Origin: Phoenix dactylifera
Taxonomy: Eukaryota; Streptophyta; Magnoliopsida; Arecales; Arecaceae
Assembly (NCBI RefSeq): GCF_009389715.1
Contig: NC_052405.1
Span: 8,039,194-8,103,193 of the forward strand
Direction: 5' to 3'
DNA length: 64,000 nt
A program made the position numbers and the translations under genes. Positions 18,801 through 30,356 of this stretch are shown in pieces (position 1 is the stretch's first letter; every line of letters starts with the position of its first letter). The notes under the pieces were generated by a model. That model ran no database searches. It had not been told where the DNA came from and saw only the letters and a program-made list of their open reading frames with translations.

Positions 18801-21800
18801 AACATTCTTCAATCATAGTATGACATCATCCATTTCATCTTTAATTGGTGTTGAAATTGCATAGCCTTAGTGCTTTTGAGTTGTTATACAATGCTTTCAT
18901 GTACACATGGGTTCAGCAATTCTCTTGTTCAGTTAAAGCAGTTGGATATCATGTAATGCTGTGTTTGAACTACTTATTAGGTCTTTGCTTAGTTTTGGTT
19001 TAGTTCATAATATCAGAACTGCTGATCTTGATATTATAGTTGAATATGCTGACTGTGTACTCAAGAAATCAGGTTGCTCTTTGTGCAATTAATCTTGCAA
19101 AACTTTTCTGTAGGCTGTGTCTAGGGCTTCAGATGAAGGTGTTATTTTCATCGATGGATCTGGACCAACATATGCTACTGAAACTGTAATCATCAGTCCT
19201 CATATCTTCTTTATCTTCATTTTTTTTAATAAAAAAATGCTTTAAATCGATGGTGGATCTGCATATGCAGTCACACTAAATTTCATTTGATCAGACAATA
19301 GTGGGCTCTTGTCATTTATAAGTACTTTGTTCTACTACACAAAAATGCTGGGGATTTTTCCTCTGAAATTGGAAAAGCAGGTATATGTGTGGTGTATTTG
19401 CAAACGCATGTCGTTATTTATGACCATATATGGGTCCATAGAGGCTTGCTATTGAGTATTAATATGAAAGTATCTATGCTGACAAAAACTGTTAAATTCT
19501 GTCATCTTCACTTATATATCATGTTACTTCTTATGCAGACTTTTCAAGAGTCCCTCATGGCAGCTGGTGCAGGAATTACCTTGGTTGATTCAGTGGTAAT
19601 AGAGTTATTTAAGACGCTTCGCTCTCATTTTCATTCTCAAATGCATTTTATTTTTATTGTAAACTCACTATACTGCAAATGCATCTAAACATTTATTGCT
19701 ACTCTTAATTAGTGTAACTTTATAATAGGCTTATCTTGTGCTCTTTTGCCAAGACATATGTATATTTGTCTCTTAGGTTGCAGCATCAAGATTGAGACCA
19801 GATCCACCTGTAGGATTTGCCTTAATAAGGCCACCAGGTCATCATGCAATTCCTGAAGGTCCTATGGGTTTTTGTGTCTTTGGAAACATTGCAGTTGCTG
19901 CTCGATATGCTCAACGCGCACATGGATTAAAGCGGGTTCTTATCATTGATTTTGATGTTCACCATGGTAATGGAACATGTGATGCATTTTATGATGACCC
20001 AGATATATTCTTCATCTCGACTCATCAGGTAAGTTGATATTTTTTGTGTAATTATTGGTCATGATGTAGGATATACCTTGTGCTTATTTCATCGTACGAC
20101 TAATGCCCTTTTAAATGGCATAATGTTTTTTGGGGTTTATTTTGTAAATGGAAATTCTTAGTTGTTTGCCATCAGTTGGGGCTGAGTATATGGATTCCTT
20201 ATTTTGGAGTGTGTATGAGGTGGTTATTTTATATCAGTCAGTGCTAAAAATACACTTGTGGATTTATCTGTTGAAAATTTTGAACTATCAGTGTGAAAAA
20301 TGTTACCTATCAATTTTGCTAGGCCAAATCAGTAATTTGGAACTCCATACTATATTGAGTAAAGTTTCCTTTTTTGGGTGGGTGAGGAAGCTTGACCCAA
20401 AGAGGGAAAGGAAAACTGGCATCAATAAGAGTATTTTAACTGAACTTTAGCATGCTCTCGACTTCCCATTATATTCTTAAAATATGCAGACCTTGTTTGA
20501 TTGTTATGTTGATTTTTTGCAAAATAAGCTCTATCTATTGTATATATACCGGTCCCACTTCATCAACTATATTTAGAATTTGTTTGGCATTGTAATGTAT
20601 CATCGACAGCCAAACCAATTTATTGCTTTCAGGAATACTAAATCACTAATATACTTAGCGCAGAACTTGGTGACAAATCTATTGTTATTACTTATCCATA
20701 TAATATCAAAAATTTCAACATAATCATGGTGCCAATTAAGCTTGATTGACATCCAAAATTAAATATAAATGTGCTTATCATGTGCCATCAAGATTGTTTG
20801 TATCTTGACTGCAAAATGTTGAGGAAAAGGATTATCTGTAGCTTGTCAAGGTGGGTGTTTGGTTAGATGTATTTTTTCTAGTTAATTTTAGTAAATGCAT
20901 AGAGAATAAGATAAATAGATAGCAGATAAATTTTTTCTTTTAGATAAATGATCTTTTTTCTTTAAACTTGTTTTTTGTAGAATGGAAGCTATCCTGGGAC
21001 GGGTAAGATCGAACAGGTTGGTCAAGGAAGTGGTGAAGGAACAACTCTGAACCTGCCTCTACCAGGAGGTTCAGGTGACAATTCTATGAGATCTGTATTT
21101 GATGAGGTCATTGTGCCATGTGCTCAAAGGTTTAAGCCTGAGATCATTCTTGTTTCAGCTGGGTGAGTTGCTCATTCTTCATTACTTTAAGGTTGTCATT
21201 GGATTTGGAAAGTTGTGAGTCCAATGACCAGCCTATTCTGGGTCATATTACCCATGTTTGAGAAGTTGAAACCTAAGTTCTGAAAGCACCTGACCTAGAG
21301 CTCTTAGAGCAACAAACTTTAGGCTGGTAAGGATTTTTGCTGATTTGGCATCTTCATGAGTTGAAGCTAAGTGGGACCTGCTTTTTATAGATTCAGGCCT
21401 TTTTAGGTTTCATTTTATGCAAAAATTTGGACCATATATAGCCCATTGTTCACAGATTTGGCCCTGTGGAGCCCATGGTTGGATATGTGATTGGGTGGGC
21501 TGTGGGTTTCACATAATTAAAAATAATGCCCTTTTAGGCTCTGCTTGGCTCTAGTTGGGTTCATGGATGCCGAAGCTCATAGGCAGGGCCTGACTGGCCT
21601 TGATTTAAACTGTAGCACGGTTTATTGACATAGAGCCTGGAAATGGACCCATTTATAGCACAAAGCTCAAATTGGTCTCTCTTTTGCCAGCTGCTCAGGA
21701 TCCACCATTTGTTGACAAAGGATCTCTGAGATATATATCTTGTTACTTCTGCTGCTGCCCATGTACTTTCACCCTCATGTTTTGGTATGTACATTTACAG

Positions 21801-22401
21801 ATATCGACTGTATAACAAGAAAATATTAGTCACCCTACAAAATGGATCGAATTATTTCATGCTCATTTACATTTAGAAATGTTCTATGACTATTATAAAT
21901 GATTATGTTGTAAGGGTGCTGTGCCCACTTTTTCTTGTCTTCAGAAATCTATGCTTGCTTTGATTGAAGGTGACAAGGAAAAAGAAATCCCTTTGAAACC
22001 AAATAAATAATGCTCCCATAGCAGTCAATACTGATCTTTGTTTTGAACAATTGTCAATTGTCAACCTAAAAGTCTATATGCATTGACATTCTGTTTCCAG
22101 TTATGATGCTCATGCACTGGACCCACTGGCTGGTCTGCAATTCACAACAGGCACATACTACATGCTTGCATCAAATATCAAACAACTTGCAAAGGAGTTA
22201 TGCGGGGGGCGCTGTGTGTTCTTCTTGGAAGGTGGATACAATCTGAAGTCCCTCTCAAATTCCGTTGTTGACACCTTTCGTGCATTCCTTGGGGAGCCAA
22301 CCTTGGCTTCTCAATTTGATGATCCAGCAATGTTGTATGAAGAACCATTGTCTAAAGTAAAGCAGGCCATTCAGAAGGTCAAACACATACACTCCCTGTA
22401 G
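15801..22401 (+). CDS. HDA14: Histone deacetylase, HDA14-like (organellar class II), nine exons
   Basis: Exons are 15801-15852, 16546-16808, 17263-17337, 17462-17563, 19114-19185, 19539-19595, 19777-20028, 20981-21162 and 22101-22401. They join in frame (1356 nt, 451 aa), with GT-AG borders throughout. The first ~80 residues are Arg/Ser/Gln-rich and look like a transit peptide. The deacetylase domain follows: RPPGHHA (His-His near 229-230), DFDVHHGNGT (zinc ligands Asp and His near 267 and 269), the GYDA Asp near 354, and EGGYNL with the Tyr. All catalytic residues are present. The best match I know is Arabidopsis HDA14, a chloroplast/mitochondrial lysine deacetylase (also linked to melatonin metabolism) rather than a chromatin enzyme. 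Intron 4 is 1.55 kb. The start was chosen because it opens exon 1 in the right phase; no upstream Met was seen. Confidence 0.92.
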
Positions 22402-24900
22402 ACTCAACAGGAGTATTACTCTTTGTACTCATGTGGACCTTGTTGTTTGGCTCAACTTCCATATTCATCACCAGTTCTGCATGAGCATTTATGTACATAT
22501 ACTGCACACTAGTTACTTGAAAAGAGGTGTGATTAATTATCAGTTTATCACTTACCTTTCATTGTTGTGACTTGAAATGTATGCCCACATCTAGTGCAGA
22601 AATACTTGTACATCGAACACTAACCTTATCAGGTTTTAGTTGGTACTATGAGCCCATCAAACTGTTCATGACTGCATGACTTCCGGTGGTCTTTATGTGA
22701 AGGACCATATGTGATATCTGTCAACCTTTTTATTTTTATTTTTTTTATTTTTATTTTTTTTTGTGATGGAGAGGCATTTACGTTCTGTAGTATTGCTACA
22801 GTTGCTTGTGTCCCATTCGAAGTTCTGTATCACGCTTCAATTTTGTAGACTGCAGCCTGAGGAGTACATAGCTGCAGGTTATACTGACAGTTGATCTAGT
22901 TGATTGGAGGCTGTTAAGGTGAGATCACTGCAGCTTTTTCCCATCTGGACAATTATTCACTAGTTTCTGTCCAGCCTTGTGTAATTTTTCCTCTTGTTTA
23001 CTGCATCCATATTCTGCTAATTAGTTTAATAATTTTGATCCAAAAATAAATTGATATTATGATCAACTTAAATAAAACAAGTAGACCAAACCATTTGAAG
23101 GTTGCTTATTTTAGTTTGTTGACAGGTGTAATGATAATGACATTTAAACAAAACATTCGCATCGCATGACTTTTAGCTGATAAGTTTTGATAAACATGCC
23201 GTTAGCAATCAATCAACCTGCACATAAACATGCCCATGCCAACGATCAAATAGCTTTCCCCCATCTAATCATTTATAGCTGATTTGGTAAATCCCTGGAG
23301 CATTATTCACTAACCTAGTTTTTCATATTTTATTATTGAATTCCAGCCGCCTTGTATTATGTCTTATCCCCTTTCTTCAACAGAAACTGTAATCATTGCT
23401 TATTAGATCAGCCTCAAGTATATATTTGTTCATGTGGATATCACATCAATTAATTCTTACCCAGATTTTCTCAACTGGTGTAATGCCTACTTTCCAATAA
23501 CGTACTCATTGCTAATCCTTCTCTTCATCATTTTATAATAAATCCACCTAAATATTGTTTGTCCACCGCATTCCAGTGTATACTAATTTGAAGATTATAT
23601 AAAATTTATGAATGCCTTCAGATGTTTTCAGTCTAGAACTCTGATCTTGTGTGCTTGAAATTTTCTCTACAGTCATTAGCGACTGCATTACAGCCCAAAA
23701 GCACCTCTCCTAGTTTTCTATCCCTCCTTAGAAGCTCTGTTCATTGAATCTTTGCTGACCTGTCCTTGTTTGCAGGGAAGGCAGCAGCGACAAATTAGCA
23801 GCATAAGTGGGCTACATGCTACCACAATTTAGCTCAGAAGAAGCTCAACTAGTGCTCAGAGTAGTGCAGCACCCCTAACCAAGCCTCCACCATCCAGTCC
23901 TAATGGAATGGCAGTTCCACCCATAGCCTCTTACCATGCTTTGATGTGATACAATGCCTGAATAGCATCCCAAGGGAGCCTGAGCTCAGGAAAGTGGATG
24001 TCTCACAGCCCCCTCAATTGGGTGCAGAACAACAGTACTACTGTCTGCACCGCAGCCTCTATCTCATCCCCTGCTCCCAGAAAGCAGTGTCTGGAAGCCC
24101 ACAGCAGAGCACAATACTCTCGAGGACTTTGACGCCATCCCACCACAGAGGCTCATGTACATTAAAGGTAGGAATTTGGGATAACAAAATTGCATCACTT
24201 GTACGTCATCAGAGAGCAGAAAAGCTCATGGAACTTCTCCCCAAGGGGTGGGGCGGGGGGCCCTGGGTTGGGATCTTGGTGCCCCACGTTTATTGGCACC
24301 AGGCATCCATAGTGGTGGACTTAGCCTTTTCTCGTAGGGGAATCCTTGCTGCTTGGTGTCTAGTTTTAATGAAGCAGTGCATCTCCTATGGGAGTGGAGC
24401 AGGGGAATGTGGGTGCGTGGGCTTGGCAATGATTGCTGGTTTTCAGACACTCAGCAATGGTAGACGCATACGGGGTATGGATATAATATTAATGTCTTCT
24501 TCTCCAAGTGATGCTCTTGTACTTCGTCACCACGTCAACCGTGCTATTGGGAGCCCAGTATCATTGTTTGTTTTAGTGAAGAGAGCAGGGGGAAGGTGTG
24601 GTGGAAAAGAGTGACGTACTTATTGGCATGGCATGACATGAGCATGGATGCTCCAAGGTGCTGTCCTAACTCCGCACGGTTCCAGAGGAATGTTGGTTTA
24701 GGTCCGGGTTGGCTTGACCCAATTTGTCTGACTTTATGTGATGCATCTTTGGTGGGGAGCAGTGTTTCTGCGATCTCCATCTTGTTTGTAGCATGTTTTC
24801 TGTATTGGAATTGTTTTGGATTCCCATGCCAATCTAAATGCCCAGGAGCTTACCTGTACAAACAGCCTGAGAGAGATTTTGATGGTCTCTGATTCAGTTT
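22402..24900 (+). other. 3' region of the HDA14-like gene with an unexplained coding-like stretch
   Basis: The first few hundred bases are probably 3' UTR. A consistent donor (AAG/gtgaga at 22919) and acceptor (tttgcag, exon from 23776) suggest a spliced 3' UTR or an alternative transcript. The part 23776-24170 is less AT-rich and reads Ser/Pro/Gln-rich in one frame. A 222-aa frame at 23946-24614 has no recognisable domain and looks like chance. I do not recognise a gene here. Confidence 0.35.
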
Positions 24901-25106
24901 TCTATGTTTGTTATATATCATGATGCTTTAATTTGGATTGTTCTCACAAATTTAAAATCTAGCCCTTGATATTACTAACGGCTTAATTTAGATTTTCTTA
25001 TTATAATTGTTTTTGAGGCTTGCTTCTAAGCAATAATGACTAAGGACAATTTATCAAAACTAGCACAAGAGGGTAGTTGGATCCTTTAATGTTATTGTTT
25101 AACTAA

Positions 25107-25426
25107 TTATATCAACTCGAGATCTCGCCCAAAAAAATTAGTCGGAAGAACTCCCGTCAGGCTAAGGGTCCCAATCTATTTATATCTAATCACAAACACC
25201 ACGGTCGGCCTATGGTCAGCCTTAAAGAACTCACGTCGCAACGTCTCATAATCTACATAGTCATAGGTCAAGTTCGTTCTGATACCATTTATAACAACTC
25301 AAGATCTCATTCGAAAATACTAGCCAAAAGGTATTTTTTAGATTCCTTAGTCCTGTATAAGTATCCAAGATCTATTTAGTGAATAACCGATGTGGGACTA
25401 AACATACGCCCATATCGGTCCTCACA
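25107..25426 (-). mobile_element. Miniature LTR element (TRIM-like), family with 137-bp LTR
   Basis: The minus strand has an LTR (25426 to 25290, 137 bp, beginning TGTGAGGACC), a 2-base gap, an initiator-Met-type primer site (25276-25287, TGGTATCAGAAC), and about 120 bp of internal sequence without coding capacity. It ends in a partial second LTR (about 25155-25107, whose 3' end matches the first). This layout is that of a terminal-repeat retrotransposon in miniature. Related LTRs are at 26653-26789, 31283-31419 and 63041-63177. Confidence 0.7.
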
Positions 25427-25579
25427 CCAATTCTCCTCATCTAACATGAGAGAAAACTAACAACATCATAAATTGTAAAACTTTTTAACATTCTTTTTGC
25501 TATGAAAAAGCATGCAAAAGAATACTTTGATCCTACATAGCTCTCCAAATAATCTAGACTGATTACCCAAAAAAGAATC

Positions 25580-25580
<1 letters not shown>

Positions 25581-25624
<44 letters not shown>
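25581..25624. repeat. (AG)n microsatellite
   Basis: A pure AG run of about 44 bp. The minus-strand ORF rich in Ser-Leu across it is an artefact. Confidence 0.95.
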
Positions 25625-25625
<1 letters not shown>

Positions 25626-25855
25626 CTATGAAAAAAAAAAGTGGAGGGTATCAATCAATAACCTATTTGAAAGCTTCTTCTTGGTAGTCCTCTGAGAGTA
25701 TTAATCATAGGATGGGGTGGTTCGTAACGAGCAGGCCGAACTTGATGAGCCGCATGCTAAGCTGTCATCCCTCTTTTCTTTACAATCATTCCCACACTCG
25801 AATAATATGTGACATCAGGTGATAAATTCAACTTGGTCAGCCAAGAGTAGACCTA

Positions 25856-25861
<6 letters not shown>

Positions 25862-25897
<36 letters not shown>

Positions 25898-26284
25898 AAA
25901 GAAAAGGGGTAGGGGGGGAGGAAGGGACAAGCCCACCCCCGCGTAGCAGCCCCCACTGGGCCCCCGCCCCGCCAGGAGAATGTTCGATGCGGGCAGAAAT
26001 GGCCGTGTGTTGGGCACCCCGACCGGTTTTACTCATACCCTCCCCACCCGTAGGCCCGGCTCAGCTACTTCTCTGAGCTCTGGCTCGAGTCCCACGTGTG
26101 AGTACGTCACACCCGGCACCACCCCGGCTACTAGCGGTTCAAGAGCGGTCCTACACCACAAGTCCAAGCAGTGGCCAAAGTAGTGAGCTCCGGTCCACAA
26201 TTTAATCGTCGCCGCAGCGATTCGAACTTGGAACCTAATGGTTAGAATTGCTGCCCAGTACCACTAGGCTACCACCTTGGTGGC
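25862..26284 (-). mobile_element. tRNA-derived SINE with 13-bp target duplication
   Basis: The minus strand starts with a tRNA-like head. A box A-like word GGTAGCCTAGTGGT is at about 26264-26277, and a box B-like word GGTTCCAAGTTCGAATC lies about 35 bp further on, as in an RNA polymerase III promoter. A GC-rich body of about 300 bp follows, and it ends in a poly(A) tail seen as about 33 T on the plus strand at 25862-25894. The same 13 bases, AGACCTACGATCC, flank it at 25849-25861 and 26285-26297. Poly(A) plus this duplication shows LINE-mediated insertion. The long uninterrupted tail and perfect duplication suggest a recent event. The ORF over its body is not a gene. Confidence 0.88.
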
Positions 26285-26647
26285 AGACCTACGATCCTTC
26301 CCAAAGGAAAACAAAGATATGATAAAGATTGACGAGACTCGTAACCAATTTCTTTCACCTTAGAGTAATGACTTAGGCGAAGCACCTTCCTGTTATTATC
26401 CTTGGACTAGACTATATAATGAAATTGAGTCCCACAAGAAAGAAATTATGTTAGACCGGCAAAGTTGGGCCCCACAGCCAATTCTATCCTCGTCTGCATT
26501 ACTCTGAACTTCGGATTAGATTGGAGGGACTCTTTGTGTCATCAGCTTAATAATAATTCCCCTTATTAGTTATCACCAACAAGATTCATAAAACGTGGCC
26601 AAGAAAGGAAATCATAGCATCCAGGACTTATATAATTAACTCTTAGA

Positions 26648-26794
26648 TAAACTGTGAGGACCCGTGCGGGCGTGTGTTTAGTCCCACATCGGTTATTCGC
26701 TGGGTAGATCTTGGGTACTTATACAGGATCAAGGAACCCAAATAATAACTTCCGGCTAGCCATTTTGGGTGAGATTCTGGGTTGTTACATAAAC
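26648..26794 (+). mobile_element. Solo LTR of the 137-bp family with TAAAC duplications
   Basis: The LTR is 26653-26789, from TGTGAGGACC to GTTGTTACA, exactly 137 bp. It is flanked by perfect 5-bp duplications TAAAC at 26648-26652 and 26790-26794. No primer site or internal region follows, so it is a solo LTR left by recombination. It gives the clean boundaries used to define the other copies. Confidence 0.9.
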
Positions 26795-27456
26795 CATGCA
26801 TTATTATCACTACTTTCCATTGTATTCTTTGGTTTTTTTCTAGTTAGGGATTGGTGCAGTGCGTAAAGGATAGGTTGTGATAGTAAGGCCCTGCATATCA
26901 TTCAACTAATCACTAACTTCCACATAACATTGGTGAATTCAGCAGTGAATAGATGGGTGACCTTAAGCAGTTTTCTGAACCACTAGAGTGTTTCTGAACT
27001 ATTAATAAGGAAGTAACCTAGAAAATGTAATTATTTTTGGATGGTCACACCAGCTATCCTTTCAAAGAAAAAAAAGCAAGTCGCCTAGAAATAGCAAATA
27101 GCAAGTGATCTTAAATTTAGGAGGGAAAGGAATACTGAATTGCTATTACTAAGAATATCCTGCCTAATTTTTAGATATATCATTGGGGTCCAACTACCCC
27201 TTTGAATTATGTTTTGCAACATTTATTCTGAAATCACCAAGATTAAGGTTACTCATTTTGCATTAAATTTTCTATTCATATTACACACTTTTATGGTGAA
27301 CAACATCCTCCAATACATTTGAATGATAAATTTGTAAATAGTGACCATCACATACCAACCAATTGCATAAGCAAGCATTATCTTGAGTAGGAATCACCCT
27401 ATTCTCCGAGAGCCAAAAAGCTACACAATTTGGTAACTTGATAGTGATTTATCAAT

Positions 27457-27707
27457 TTGGAAAGAAATGAACGGTTGATTGTAAGTTACCTCGAGGATGT
27501 AAACGAGAGATATGCATGGAATAATTACTTTAAGTTGAGTATTAAAGCAAACAGTGCTGCAAACTCGATGGTGACGTATGTTGCTAATCACATAGCATCT
27601 ACTTTGCGGACAATTATGACAGATATCTCTTCTAAGTTGTTGGATATTTTATTTTCTAATGCCCATAGATGATTTATTCTTGATTAGTTTAATAAATCTG
27701 ATTTTCT
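27457..27707 (+). pseudogene. LINE remnant: end of an RNase H-like domain
   Basis: The 71-aa frame ends in a stretch (ANSAANSMVTYVANH) typical of the last helix of RNase H domains in plant non-LTR elements, where such domains carry 'REANxAAD'-type motifs. A second, more broken copy with the same downstream wording is at 61262-61758. Both end shortly before A-rich sequence, as expected for LINE 3' ends. It is a fragment only, with no upstream reverse transcriptase. Confidence 0.5.
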
Positions 27708-27892
27708 AAAAAGAAAACAACAGATACAACTATAGTGCCGGCCTTATTCACTGAAATTCTTATGTATTGATTTTACATTATATGAACACTATAGTCTTCT
27801 CTTACCCTACTCGCAAGCTGCAGATGAAAAGAGAATCTTTCTGTAGTACAAAAGGGAGCGTGTGTATCATCTCCTTGTATATTTGTTTGTGT

Positions 27893-27996
27893 GTATATAT
27901 ATATATATATATATATCATATCTGGTTCTTGTTATTAAAGCACTTCCACTTTCCCTACCAGCCGCCTCAAAATAGACTCTCTCTCTCTCTCTCTCC
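27893..27996. repeat. (TA)n and (TC)n microsatellites upstream of the NAC gene
   Basis: A TA run lies at about 27893-27916 and a TC/C-rich run at 27977-27999. The pyrimidine tract just upstream of a TATA box is common in plant promoters (Y patch). Confidence 0.8.
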
Positions 27997-28006
27997 CCCC
28001 CTAACG

Positions 28007-28015
28007 CTATAAATA
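28007..28015 (+). promoter_or_regulatory. TATA box of the NAC gene
   Basis: CTATAAATA lies 122 bp upstream of the NAC start codon, after a pyrimidine-rich tract. This predicts transcription start near 28040 and a 5' leader of about 100 bases. Motif and position agree. Confidence 0.7.
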
Positions 28016-28136
28016 TACCATTAAAACCAACAAAGCACCAATCACTCTATAATATCTGCAACCAGTCTTCCATCTCTTGTTTTAACTAGCTTTCTTCTTC
28101 GCCACTTCTTCTCGTCCGTTTGCAGTCTATATCAGT

Positions 28137-28995
28137 ATGGGAGAAGGAACCACAAACCTCCCACCTGGTTTCCACTTCTTCCCTTCCGATGAAGAGCTTG
28201 TCATCCATTTCCTCTATCGCAAGGCGGCTCACCTTCCATGCCATCCCATCATCCCAACCATTGATCTCCTCTATTGTGATCCATGGGATCTTAATGGTTA
28301 GCATGCTGCCCTTCTCTAAAAAGTATACGTATCTGCTTCAGCTTCTTCTTCTCTCTTCTTCTTCTTCTTCCTCTCAAAAGCTAATGGGACTTCTATGTAA
28401 TGCATGTATGAAGGTAAAGCTCTTCAAGGAGGTAACTACTGGTATTTCTTCACCCATAGGGCCCAAAATAGGGAGACTGCCAATGGTTACTGGAAACCTA
28501 TCGGCGTCGAGGAGGCCATTACTGGCAGTGACCATAATGATGTTGGCTTGAAGAAGACTCTCATATTTTATGTTGGAGAGCCTTCCGAGGGAATGAAAAC
28601 CAATTGGATAATGCATGAGTACCATCTATTTGATGGTGTTCTTGATAATGCCAGTAGTAGTGGTGGTAGCAGCAGGTCTCTGAAGAAGAGAAGCAGCCCG
28701 AGAACTGTAAGTCTAATCATCTTAGCCATTCATTCTCTCTTACTTTTTCATATTTACCAGTGCTCATCACTTCTTCCTCCATGGGTACGGTTGATTACTT
28801 CAATTCTTCTAATGTGCCTAATCACGACTTGATCCTCTTCATGATCATTAGGAATCCAACAAGTGGGTCATATGTCGAGTTTATGAATCGAGCTGCAGTT
28901 CGCAGGGCTTCCATGACGACGGGATGGAGCTTTCATGCTTGGATGAAGTTTTCTTATCACTGGATGATCTTGATGAAGTAAGCTTGCCAAATTAG
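28137..28995 (+). CDS. XND1: NAC transcription factor, XND1/NAC104 type
   Basis: Exons 28137-28296, 28414-28706 and 28852-28995 join in frame (597 nt, 198 aa). The NAC domain fills most of the protein: subdomain A ([19 protein letters not shown]), B/C (YCDPWDL, then YWYFF), D ([27 protein letters not shown]) and E after a Ser/Arg-rich insert (KWVICRVYE). The short C-terminus [20 protein letters not shown] is the mark of XND1, a NAC protein that represses xylem vessel differentiation and secondary wall formation. In that family this acidic tail and its LxCxE-like motifs bind RETINOBLASTOMA-RELATED (known from Arabidopsis, from memory). Here the exact LxCxE spacing reads L-S-C-L-D-E. Introns are short (117 and 145 bp). 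The acceptor of intron 1 lacks a good pyrimidine tract, but the protein join (DLN-GKAL) fits the family. Confidence 0.92.
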
Positions 28996-30296
28996 ATCGG
29001 AGTCCCCCCTACTTTGCCAAGGTCAAATAAGAACAAACCAACCTAACCAATGTAATTACACCGGCGTTAGCCCTCTTCGATGTTGTCTCCAATAACATCT
29101 GTATCAATTTCCAAGTACTTAGTTTCTTAAGCTCATTCGAGTGATTCAAGCGGCCCCTTCTCTCTCTTTTTTTAAGCTTTTGAGACTGTTTGTGGACTTT
29201 GGAGCACATGTTATAGGCCATTGGTTGGGGGAGGGTCCCTAATTACTTGGTGGGGTTTGGGCATTCCTTATGGCATCTTTTCCTCGAATTCTTCTCCAAT
29301 TCATCTCTTTTCTGTGCATGTTCTGATGGTTGAATGGCTTTGTTGCGCCACAAAGCAATGGACCTGCTTTTGTCTAATTTTGTTTAAGTGGATGGGTGGA
29401 GCTTACGCAAGCCTGTCGTCAATGGGATAAGCTTATACGTGCACGAAGGCACGCCTGGGGAGGGAGGCTTTTTTGGGACCATGAGTGGAAGTGGAGCTTC
29501 GTTCGGGGCATCAAACTGCCAAACCGGTGCTTGGACCCACCAAGATTTTATAATAGCCAGGAGCGTCCTCGCACTGATAACAAAATCAACTCGTGGCAGC
29601 CCATAAACTGTAGCATTTGAGAATACAATAACCATTGGTGCTGTGACATTTTAAGGAATATAACTTGGAAGTATTAATTTGTACAATAGCTTTGTTGGGA
29701 TCTAGTTTTAGATGTAGGACGAGGTCACCAAATTGGAGCATTTTCTGCCCAATATAACCCCCTTGTCGCATTTATAGACTTACTGCAATTCCAAGGTTGC
29801 TCCAAACCTTTGCATTATGCTGTGGTATAATATTTTTCTTTCATTCGAACTCTCAATTTTGCATGGAACTTTAACTAGATCTAGGCACTCGTCTTTTCTC
29901 GGTTGTTTGGATGTTCCTAGCTTTGATAAAATAACTTACAATAGAAAATAAGTTTTTCGTTATAGAAGAGGGAAGTTGTTTTTCATGGAAGTCGATTTTT
30001 TAGATTTTATGGCCCTATTGTTATCTACGAAACAAATTTTATATAAATCATCCGTGTAAAACTCAATTGTTTCATGCGTACGATATTTAGATGGTAGATA
30101 TCAGGTTCTAAAGCTGGCTAGCTCAAAGAAACATTCTCAATTTGATGAATTATTTATTCATGTCGTAGAGTTAATCAAGAGATTGTTTCTAAGTATGTGG
30201 ATTTAGTACTCTCTAGGAGAACAAGCTAGGGAACTTATTATTCCTGAATTTAGTCGGTGAGAAAAATTAGCATAAGCGCTGCTGAGACAAATATCA

Positions 30297-30356
<60 letters not shown>

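Noticed and set aside
23946-24614. 222-aa plus-strand frame
   Set aside because: No domain, atypical composition, runs through a G-rich tract and has no supporting splice structure; likely chance.
25980-26183. 67-aa frame
   Set aside because: Lies antisense inside the SINE body.
26250-26284. tRNA gene
   Set aside because: Box A- and B-like words are present but no cloverleaf or acceptor stem is visible, and a SINE body with poly(A) follows.
26953-26976. ATGGGTGACCT word resembling the 3' part of 5S rRNA
   Set aside because: Only about 11 bases match and the flanks do not follow 5S.
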